From Candidatus Zixiibacteriota bacterium (GTDB taxonomy: Bacteria > Zixibacteria > MSB-5A5 > GN15 > PGXB01), in NCBI GenBank assembly GCA_016933695.1, contig JAFGAL010000008.1, positions 1 to 64,000 of the forward strand: 64,000 bases of DNA. Direction: 5' to 3'. The notes beneath the pieces were generated by a model. That model ran no database searches. It saw only the letters and a program-made list of their open reading frames with translations, and was not told the origin of the DNA. Below are positions 10,578 through 19,854 of the stretch, piece by piece. The stretch's first letter is position 1; each line of letters starts with the position of its first letter. A program made the translations under genes and the position numbers.

Positions 10578-12484
10578 GATTCCGGCCGGTCCTTGAACTG
10601 CATCAGATAGAGATGCTTGTATAATCCGTCCTGCGCCATCAGTTGTTCATGCGTTCCGCACTCGGTAATACGCCCCTGATCGAGCACCATGATGCGGTCG
10701 GCGTTTTGAATGGTCGAAAGACGATGCGCGATCACCAGTGTGGTCCGGTTGGTCATCAGACGGTCGATTGCCTCCTGCACCAGCAGTTCCGATTCGGTAT
10801 CCAGTGCCGAGGTGGCTTCATCGAAAATGAGTATTTGCGGGTTTTTCAGCAACGCGCGCGCGATGGCGATGCGCTGGCGTTGTCCGCCGGAAAGCCGCAC
10901 CCCGCGATTGCCGACGATGGTATCGTACTTGTGTTCGAACCGTTCGATAAAGTCATGCGCGTTGGCCGCGCGCGCGGCGGCGCTAATTTCATCCTGCGGA
11001 ATGCCGTTCAGACCATAAGCGATATTATGCGTGATAGTATCATTGAATAAAAACGTTTCCTGCGTGACAATGCCGAGCATACCGCGCAGTGACGCCAGTT
11101 TCATCTCCCGGATATCCACCCCGTCAATAGTGATCCGCCCCCTGACAGGATCGTAAAAACGCGGCAGAAGATCGAACAGCGTGGATTTGCCGGCGCCCGA
11201 TGATCCCACCAGCGCGACCACCTCCCCCCGTTTCACCTCGAAGCTGATATCTTCCAGCACCGGTTCGCCGGGAGTGTATGCGAAATTGACATTTTCGTAT
11301 GTTATAACCGACGTAAAATCAGTTTTCTCAACCGGGTGCTCCGGTTCCCTGACCTGTATCGGTGTTTCCAGCACGTCGAAAATACGTTCCGCCGCCGCCA
11401 ACCCCTCTTGTATTTTAATATGAATCTGAAGCAACGACTTGGCGGGTTTGATCAGTGAGAACATGGCCAGGATAAAAGTCATGAAATCGCCGGCGTCCAT
11501 CTCGCCGCCGCCCTCAAGGATTCTGGCCCCGGCGAAAATTAAAATTAAAATACCGGCGATCACGATCAGCACTTCATTGACCGGATTCGACAGGTGACGA
11601 ATACGGGTCATCCGCACCAGCGCGCGGAAATACTCACCGGTCGCCCTGAAAAATTTGCCGATTTCGAATTTCTCCATCGCGTAGCCTTTGACAATGCGGA
11701 TATTGGAAATCGTTTCCTCCAGCACCGAATTGACATCGGCCATTTTTTCCTGGGAACGACGGGAGTATTTGCGCAGTTTGCGCCCCATCCACCAGATGAA
11801 TCCGAACACCACCGGCAACACCAGCAAAGCCAGAAGCGTCAGTTTCCATGACAGCAGTATCAAAAAGCCGATCAACAACAGCACCGTCAGCGCATCGGTC
11901 ACGAGACGATTGAATCCGAGGTCGACCGTTTCGTTGAGCACGATCACGTCATTGGTAACCCGTGAGATCACCTGCCCGGTGCGGCGTTTGTGGAAAAACC
12001 CCAGCGACAACTGCTGATATTTCTCGAACAGCCGGTTGCGAAAATCGCGAATCACCGCCTGTTGCACGAAGGCCATGAAAAAGCCCTGTAAGTATAAAAA
12101 CAGGTTGGAACTGACCGCGATGAAAATAATCAACCAACAGAAATTGATCAGCGTTTCCTTGTGCGTGTCGGCCGTCACCAGACGATGAATCTGCTCCTTG
12201 AAATCCTCTTTGGTCCGCGCCAGAAAATCCAGATCGGGTAGCATGTCGCTCTCGCCCGCCGTGGCGGTCGGCGATGTCGGCGCGGTTTGCGTAGTGACCG
12301 TCTCGATTCGGTCGGCGCCGGGGATAGTGATATCGCTGACTTCAAACAACGTCATCAACAGCGGCCCCGCAATCCAGATCAACAGCGACGCCATCACGGC
12401 GTGCAAAGCCGCGGAAATCGACGCAATGATAATCCGATGCCAGTACGGCTTCAGGCAGGCCAGTGTTTTCCAAAGCAGACTCAT
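10574..12484 (-). CDS. ABC transporter, fused permease/ATPase (MsbA-like lipid exporter)
   Basis: TM domain, Walker A GSSGAGKST, signature LSGGQRQRIAIARALL, Walker B ILIFDEATSALD. Confidence 0.92.
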   Translation of the reverse strand: MSLLWKTLACLKPYWHRIIIASISAALHAVMASLLIWIAGPLLMTLFEVSDITIPGADRIETVTTQTAPTSPTATAGESDMLPDLDFLARTKEDFKEQIHRLVTADTHKETLINFCWLIIFIAVSSNLFLYLQGFFMAFVQQAVIRDFRNRLFEKYQQLSLGFFHKRRTGQVISRVTNDVIVLNETVDLGFNRLVTDALTVLLLIGFLILLSWKLTLLALLVLPVVFGFIWWMGRKLRKYSRRSQEKMADVNSVLEETISNIRIVKGYAMEKFEIGKFFRATGEYFRALVRMTRIRHLSNPVNEVLIVIAGILILIFAGARILEGGGEMDAGDFMTFILAMFSLIKPAKSLLQIHIKIQEGLAAAERIFDVLETPIQVREPEHPVEKTDFTSVITYENVNFAYTPGEPVLEDISFEVKRGEVVALVGSSGAGKSTLFDLLPRFYDPVRGRITIDGVDIREMKLASLRGMLGIVTQETFLFNDTITHNIAYGLNGIPQDEISAAARAANAHDFIERFEHKYDTIVGNRGVRLSGGQRQRIAIARALLKNPQILIFDEATSALDTESELLVQEAIDRLMTNRTTLVIAHRLSTIQNADRIMVLDQGRITECGTHEQLMAQDGLYKHLYLMQFKDRPES

Positions 12485-12564
12485 GATCGCATCACCAGGT
12501 AATATCCGGATTTATCATAACGAGAGAATTAACCAGAAATCGACCCGAAAGTCAAGCGGTCGCC

Positions 12565-13248
12565 TTACGGCTCGATACGCACCGCTGTTTCGGGGATCGT
12601 AATCGCGAATTTATCCGCGGGGATATCGACATTCATCCTGACCGTGCGTCGCCTGGCCTCGAACCGGAATGAATCATCATCCCTGGCATATGCGATCAGG
12701 TAGGGAATATACCGTCCGTCCTCACGGCGATATTCCAGCAGGATGGCATCATTGCACCTGGTCGACATCAGCCGATAGACGCGCTCATTCGGGCCTTCAC
12801 GAACGACATTGACATAGAAATTGTCGGTGGCATAATCGATTTGTACCGGGAGAATGCGAAACATATCGAGAATGAGTTGTTCGAATGCAAACCGATCCGC
12901 GCATCCGTTGGTCACCAGCGCGTTCAACGGCCCGGCGTAATACTGGTTCTCAGTCGGGAAATACACCAGTGCGGAATCGCGCACCAACAGGGCTTTCATC
13001 ACGCCCTTGCCGAGATACGCCCGCGCGAAAAAACTCAGGGAATCAGTGGTGCGATACACATCGAGCCGCGTGGATTTTTTCTTCCCCTCACGGAATACCT
13101 TGACATCGAACAAGTACGCATCCCCCTTGCCCGGCCCCGGCTCGGCAATGGTTCCGGCTTCGCTTCCGGCACGGACCTTGTTCCGGTCGGCGGTCGTACA
13201 TCCAACGATCAGAGATCCGATCAGCAGGGCCAAAATCAGGCCGGCCAT
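12565..13248 (-). CDS. Predicted lipoprotein, DUF4292/LolB-like
   Basis: Lipobox signal MAGLILALLIGSLIVGC when started at 13248; beta-rich remainder. Confidence 0.6.
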   Translation of the reverse strand: MAGLILALLIGSLIVGCTTADRNKVRAGSEAGTIAEPGPGKGDAYLFDVKVFREGKKKSTRLDVYRTTDSLSFFARAYLGKGVMKALLVRDSALVYFPTENQYYAGPLNALVTNGCADRFAFEQLILDMFRILPVQIDYATDNFYVNVVREGPNERVYRLMSTRCNDAILLEYRREDGRYIPYLIAYARDDDSFRFEARRRTVRMNVDIPADKFAITIPETAVRIEP

Positions 13249-13264
13249 ATGCAGGGATTTACCG

Positions 13265-13894
13265 CTAAAAATACCGAATTCCCGTGAAAAGGTTGACAAA
13301 TATCGAAATAAACGGTCCGAGAATCATCCAGAAACCGCCCACGATAATCAAAAAGATCAAGATGTACGGTGCAAACCGGTCGAACTCGGCCAGGCGCAGC
13401 TCATACCGCGCGGGTAAAACGCTTTTCAACATATGTGATCCATCCAGCGGATACAGTGGTATCAAATTGAAAAACGCCAGCGAGACATTGATGATAACGC
13501 CGACAAGCAAAAACTGCACGACCGGCGACGGCACCGGAAGCATCCCGCTGTACGCCATGCGGAACAAGACGCCGAAAATCAGACCCAATCCCAGATTGGA
13601 CAGCGGTCCGGCGGCGGAAATCCAGAAATCCGCCACGCGCGGATTACGCAGATTGTACGGGTTCACCGGCACCGGCTTGGCCCAGCCGAAACGGAATCCG
13701 GACAGAAACATCATCAATGTTCCGAACAGGTCGAGATGCGCCAGCGGATTCAGGGTTAACCGCCCGGCATCGCGGGCGGTTGAATCTCCAAACCGGTATG
13801 CCAGGTAGGCATGAAAAAACTCATGCACGGTCAGCGAGAAAAAAATCGCCGGAGCCGCAATCAGGGCACGTCGTAAAAAGTCGGCATCAAACAT
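13265..13894 (-). CDS. Site-2 protease family (M50) membrane metalloprotease
   Basis: HEFFHAYLAYRFGD (HExxH) and NLIPLYPLDGSHML; hydrophobic. Confidence 0.88.
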   Translation of the reverse strand: MFDADFLRRALIAAPAIFFSLTVHEFFHAYLAYRFGDSTARDAGRLTLNPLAHLDLFGTLMMFLSGFRFGWAKPVPVNPYNLRNPRVADFWISAAGPLSNLGLGLIFGVLFRMAYSGMLPVPSPVVQFLLVGVIINVSLAFFNLIPLYPLDGSHMLKSVLPARYELRLAEFDRFAPYILIFLIIVGGFWMILGPFISIFVNLFTGIRYF

Positions 13895-13908
13895 AACTGT
13901 CCTAAAAC

Positions 13909-15186
<1,278 letters not shown>

Positions 15187-15198
15187 TGTGTTTACCTG

Positions 15199-15816
15199 TC
15201 AATCTTCATACTTTTTCGGTTTTACCGACACATAGGGCGACAATGATTCATACAGGCGCCAGTGTCTTTCCGTTGCCTTTTTTATGCCGATGCGCCCCGA
15301 ACGTTCGATTTTTTCGGGCCTATAGCCGCGATCTTCAAGATAGAGTTTTTCACCGGTCAAATCAATACCGTTCTGGTCGCGGGTCAGACCCAGCGCCTTG
15401 CACAGTTTGCCGGGGCCGTTGGTGAGTAGGTTGCCGTCGGGACGGTCATACCGTTTTTTCATTATCTCCACCCCCTCGACCGGTTCCGCGCCGCGAATCA
15501 GCACTGCCGCCGCAAAGCCCTCGGCTTCGGTGACGACATTCAAACAGTGATACATACCGTAAATGAAATAAATATAGCTGAATCCTCCCGGACCGAACAT
15601 TACGGCATTGCGCTCGGTTTTCCCCACCGAGGCATGGCATGCCGGATCATCCGTCCCGATATACGCCTCCACTTCCACCAGCCGCACCGCCATGCGGTGA
15701 CGGCCGTCATGATAGACTAAGAATTTTCCGATCAGATCCTGCGCGACCTCAAGGGTCGGGCGAAGATAAAAATCACGACTCAGTTTGATTCCTGCTGACG
15801 TCATGGGATTGGTCAC
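15199..15816 (-). CDS. DNA-3-methyladenine glycosylase (AAG/MPG family)
   Basis: VEVEAYIGTDDPACHAS, GMYHCLNVVTE, NGPGKLCKALGL. Confidence 0.92.
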   Translation of the reverse strand: MTNPMTSAGIKLSRDFYLRPTLEVAQDLIGKFLVYHDGRHRMAVRLVEVEAYIGTDDPACHASVGKTERNAVMFGPGGFSYIYFIYGMYHCLNVVTEAEGFAAAVLIRGAEPVEGVEIMKKRYDRPDGNLLTNGPGKLCKALGLTRDQNGIDLTGEKLYLEDRGYRPEKIERSGRIGIKKATERHWRLYESLSPYVSVKPKKYED

Positions 15817-16643
15817 TCGTCACAATACGGGAACAACTCATATGCGACCTGCGCCGCCGATTCGAGATTGCCGCCGACATCTTCCGGCTTGTGGGCATCG
15901 GAACCGATCGCGGCAATGCGTACGCCCATCGACCGGGCCAGATTGACAATGTCCATGGTCGGGTAAAACTGGTCGAAACCGTGACGGAAACCCGACGTGT
16001 TAATCTCATACCCGGTACCGTTGGCGGCCATGATTTCGAAAATCGACTCGATTCGTTCCCTGTGGATATCGTATACGCCGTCGCCGTAAAACGCCAGACC
16101 GAAGCGGCGGTAGACGTCGAGATGCGCGATGGAATCGAACAGACCGCTTTGCGCCATCTCTTTGATCAGTACGAAATATTTATCCGCGAACTGCTCAAGC
16201 GTATTTTGGGCAAAACACTTATTCGCCGTTTTGTGATAGCAGAAACATTCATTGTCGAGATCATGTAAACCGACCAGCTTGTAGGCAAAGGGAAACCTCG
16301 CAAACAGGGCCGCGATTTTTTCTTCGCAGCCGCGGTACCAGCCGACTTCGATTCCGGCATTCACCTGCAGGCCCAACGGGAAATACGCTTCATTCGCGCG
16401 GGCGACCGCCTCCAGATAGGCGTTCACGGCCTCATCCGAGACCGGCTGTAACCGGCCGCCGATCCGGATGGAGCGCACCGCCTCGGGAAGGGTGGGATCG
16501 CTGTCAAAATGCGTGGTGAAGCAGACCTCCGCCAGGCCGGCGTTCAATGCCGCCTGACAGAACTCGTCAACAGACCCCTCCGCATCGATGGAAAAATCGG
16601 GATGAACGTGATAATCAGCCAGAGCATAACCGCTGTATGCCAT
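15813..16643 (-). CDS. PHP-domain histidinol-phosphatase-like protein
   Basis: DYHVHPDFSIDAEGSVDEFCQAA, CFTTHFD, AIGSDAHKPEDVG. Confidence 0.85.
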   Translation of the reverse strand: MAYSGYALADYHVHPDFSIDAEGSVDEFCQAALNAGLAEVCFTTHFDSDPTLPEAVRSIRIGGRLQPVSDEAVNAYLEAVARANEAYFPLGLQVNAGIEVGWYRGCEEKIAALFARFPFAYKLVGLHDLDNECFCYHKTANKCFAQNTLEQFADKYFVLIKEMAQSGLFDSIAHLDVYRRFGLAFYGDGVYDIHRERIESIFEIMAANGTGYEINTSGFRHGFDQFYPTMDIVNLARSMGVRIAAIGSDAHKPEDVGGNLESAAQVAYELFPYCDE

Positions 16644-16654
16644 ATCGCCTCCTG

Positions 16655-17290
16655 TCAGGCAAATCGCCGGGGATTGAGAAACGGATTGAACTTGCGTTCA
16701 TTGCCGACCGTGGTCAGCGGGCCATGGCCGGGATAACATTTAATCTCATCCGGCAACGTAAGGATATTTCTTTCGATTGATCTGAGTAACTGCTCGAGAT
16801 TGCCGCCCGGCAAATCGGTTCGCCCGATCGAGCCGTTAAACAGCGTATCGCCGCAAAACAGATTATTGCCGCCGAAATAGCACACCCCGCCCCGAGTATG
16901 ACCGGGCGTGGCGAACACGGTGAACGTCAATGACCCCGCCGTGATCACATCGCCGTCCGACACCACGTGTTCGGCGGGCGGGCAGATGATTTCATGCCCG
17001 AACAGGGCGGAGATATTGGCCGACGGTGACGCCAGCAGTTCCTCGTCGCCCGTGCCGATATACAGCGGAACACCGTATTTTTCCTTGAGCGGTTTGACCG
17101 CGGCAATATGATCGCCGTGACCGTGCGTCAGCAGGATAGCCTTGACGGCGATATTGTTCCGCGCGATCCGCTCGATAATCAGTTCGTCCTCGTCACCGGG
17201 ATCGATAATCACACCGGCGCCGTCTTCCTTTTTCCAGACCAGATAACAGTTGACCTCAAACGGTCCGACAACAATGGTTTCAATAGTCAT
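16655..17290 (-). CDS. MBL-fold metallo-hydrolase (glyoxalase II-like)
   Basis: LLTHGHGDHIAA, TPGHTRGGVCYF, CGDTLF; start placed at MTIETIVVG. Confidence 0.88.
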   Translation of the reverse strand: MTIETIVVGPFEVNCYLVWKKEDGAGVIIDPGDEDELIIERIARNNIAVKAILLTHGHGDHIAAVKPLKEKYGVPLYIGTGDEELLASPSANISALFGHEIICPPAEHVVSDGDVITAGSLTFTVFATPGHTRGGVCYFGGNNLFCGDTLFNGSIGRTDLPGGNLEQLLRSIERNILTLPDEIKCYPGHGPLTTVGNERKFNPFLNPRRFA

Positions 17291-17319
17291 AATCACTTCC
17301 ACTTGCATCAAAACGCGTT

Positions 17320-17347
17320 AAGATATGCATTCCACTCTCTTTGTCAA
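17320..17347 (-). promoter_or_regulatory. Sigma70-like promoter for the MBL hydrolase gene
   Basis: Minus strand TTGACA (17342-17347), 16-nt spacer, TATCTT (17320-17325). Confidence 0.6.
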
Positions 17348-17423
17348 TTCTTTCCTAACAAATGAAAACCGGTTTTGTTTTGTATTTTAGAGTTTTTTGT
17401 TAAAATATCTTCCGGCAATTGGT

Positions 17424-17451
17424 TTGACTTTTCGCCAAAAAGATATATCAT
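17424..17451 (+). promoter_or_regulatory. Sigma70-like promoter for prfB
   Basis: TTGACT (17424-17429), 16-nt spacer, TATCAT (17446-17451), upstream of ATG 17476. Confidence 0.5.
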
Positions 17452-17475
17452 ATTCCCTTTGTAAAGGACGGCAAA

Positions 17476-18583
17476 ATGAGCGTTGATACTAATTCTACCA
17501 TAAGCGATCTGAAAACGCGGCTTGCCAAACTCGGGAGGTTCCTTTGACCTCGACGCGCGCCGCGAGCAAATTACCCGGTTGGAAAAGCTGACCGCCGATC
17601 CCGATTTCTGGAACGACAACCAGAAAGCCCAGGGTATTCTCAAAGAAATTTCCGGACATAAGCGTTGGGTCGAGAAAATCGACACGTTTGAACAGGAACT
17701 GGCCGATGTCGAGGAATTGCTGACACTGACCGAAGGCGAAGAGGATTCCGCCGACGCCAAAGAACTGCAGGAATCACTGGCAGCGCTGGAAGCCGAGATG
17801 GGTCGGCTGGAATTTACCACGCTCCTGTCCGGGCCGGACGATGCCCGCAACGCGATTCTCACCATTCACCCGGGCGCGGGCGGCACCGAGTCGCAGGACT
17901 GGGCCAGTATGCTGTTGCGGATGTATACCCGCTGGTGTGAAAACCGCGGCTATACCACGCAGCTTCTCGACTATCAGCCGGGCGATGAGGCCGGATTGAA
18001 ATCCGCCACACTGCAAATCGAGGGCGAATACGCCTACGGATACCTTCGCGCCGAATCGGGCGTGCACCGGCTGGTGCGGATTTCACCGTTCGATGCCAAC
18101 AGCCGGCGACACACATCGTTCGTGTCCATCTATGTCTATCCCGAAATCGACGACAATATCGAAATCGAAGTCAACGACGAGGATTTGCGGGTTGACACCT
18201 ATCGCGCCTCCGGGGCGGGCGGCCAGCATGTCAACAAAACCTCCTCGGCGGTGCGTATCACGCACCTGCCCACCGGGATTGTCGTCCAGTGCCAGAACGA
18301 GCGAAGCCAGCTGAAAAACCGCGCCACCGCCATGAAAATGTTGCGTTCGCGGCTGTACCAGATGGAACTGGAAGAGCAGATGAAAAAACGCAATGAAATG
18401 GAAAAGACCAAAAAGAAAATCGAATGGGGAAGCCAGATTCGCAGTTATGTGTTTCACCCGTACAACATGGTCAAGGACCACCGCACCGACACGGAAACAT
18501 CGAACGTACAGGCGGTAATGGACGGCGATATCGACACCTTCATCGAGGCCTTTCTGTCCGATCCGGATTTTCGAATAACCTGA
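17476..18583 (+). CDS. prfB: Peptide chain release factor 2, expressed by programmed +1 frameshift; join(17476..17544,17546..18583)
   Basis: GGAGG-like motif, TTC spacer, CTT TGA C slippery site at 17542-17548; [10 protein letters not shown] motif (the RF GGQ) in the downstream frame. Confidence 0.95.
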
Positions 18584-18633
18584 GCCAATGATATATTCTT
18601 ATCTGTATATACAACCGTAACAAGGAGACATTC

Positions 18634-19644
18634 ATGTCTGCGTCAAACAATCAAGTTCTCGAGTCCATCAAACAAAAAGCTCGAGCCAAAAATAGAAAAG
18701 TGGTTCTGCCCGAGGGAACCGAACCCCGCACGATCCAGGCCGCCAAAACGATGGTGGCCGAAAAGATCGCCCGGGTGACCCTGCTCGGCGACAAAAATGA
18801 AATCGCCAAACTGGCCAAAGAGCATGGTCTGAATCTCGATACGGTCGAGGTGATCGATCCGGCTCATGCCGACAATCTCGACGAGTTCGTCGATGCATTC
18901 TGCGAACTCCGCAAGAAAAAAGGCATCACCAAAGACGAAGCCGCCAAGACCATGAAAACCGTACTGTTTTACGGCGCGATGATGGTCCGCAAGGATATCG
19001 CCGATGCGTCCGTGGCCGGCGCGGTGAACACCACCGGCGACGTGCTTCGGGCGGGCATTCAGGTGATCGGGCTGGCCCCGAACATCACCACCGTCTCGGG
19101 CGCGTTCATGATGACCATTCCCAAATACCGCGACACGGTCAACAAGGTGTTCATGTACGCCGACGGCGCGGTGGTGCCAAACCCGAATGCCGAACAGCTG
19201 GCGTCGATTGCCGCCGCGACGGCGCAGACGATGAAAAGTCTCACCGGCGAGGAGCCGCGCGTGGCAATGCTGTCGTTCTCGACCAAAGGCTCGGCCAAGC
19301 ACGAGGATGTCGATAAAGTGCTGGCGGCACTGGAAATTCTCAAGAAGAATCACCCGCATATCAAAGCCGACGGGGAATTGCAACTCGATGCCGCGATCGT
19401 GCCGGAAATCGGCAAGAAAAAGGCCCCGGGTTCGGATATCGCCGGCAACGCCAACGTGCTGATTTTCCCCGATCTCGATGCGGGCAATATCGGCTATAAG
19501 CTGACCGAACGGCTGGCCGGAGCCACCGCCACCGGGCCGATTATCCAGGGCATGGCTAAACCGGCCAATGACCTTTCGCGCGGATGCTCGGCGCAGGATA
19601 TCGTGGATGTTTCGGCAATCGCGGTGCTGATGCGCGGCGAGTGA
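18634..19644 (+). CDS. pta: Phosphate acetyltransferase
   Basis: KAKNRKVVLPEGTEPRTIQAA, DGAVVPNPNAEQLA, PGSDIAGNANVLIFPDLDAGNIGYKL; SD AAGGAG before ATG 18634. Confidence 0.9.
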   Translation: MSASNNQVLESIKQKARAKNRKVVLPEGTEPRTIQAAKTMVAEKIARVTLLGDKNEIAKLAKEHGLNLDTVEVIDPAHADNLDEFVDAFCELRKKKGITKDEAAKTMKTVLFYGAMMVRKDIADASVAGAVNTTGDVLRAGIQVIGLAPNITTVSGAFMMTIPKYRDTVNKVFMYADGAVVPNPNAEQLASIAAATAQTMKSLTGEEPRVAMLSFSTKGSAKHEDVDKVLAALEILKKNHPHIKADGELQLDAAIVPEIGKKKAPGSDIAGNANVLIFPDLDAGNIGYKLTERLAGATATGPIIQGMAKPANDLSRGCSAQDIVDVSAIAVLMRGE

Positions 19645-19675
19645 TGATTTCGTAAGTAGAATATTGATTACAAAC

Positions 19676-19699
19676 AAAGGCCGGCAATTGCCGGCCTTT
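19676..19699. terminator. Bidirectional terminator-like palindrome
   Basis: Perfect 24-nt palindrome AAAGGCCGGCAATTGCCGGCCTTT between convergent genes. Confidence 0.75.
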
Positions 19700-19726
19700 A
19701 GTTTGTACGATACAAAATCCTCGTAG

Positions 19727-19842
19727 GTCAGCGATCCTCTCGAAGACCCTGAGTTTTCGAAGGGTGGATCCTGACATTTCATGCGAAGCATGAAAACTTG
19801 CTATTTCCCGTCTTGTCATTGCGAACGAAGTGAAGCAATCTC
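19727..19842. repeat. Cluster of REP-like intergenic stem-loops
   Basis: Imperfect palindrome GTCAGcGATCC...GGATCCTGAC (19727-19775), hairpin TTTCATGC-GAA-GCATGAAA (19777-19795), ATTGCgaacgaagtgaaGCAAT element (19815-19842). Confidence 0.65.
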
Positions 19843-19854
19843 CATCGCGACGCG

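Noticed and set aside
18643-19791. 382-aa minus-strand ORF opposite pta
   Set aside because: Shadow of the conserved phosphate acetyltransferase gene; runs into intergenic repeats
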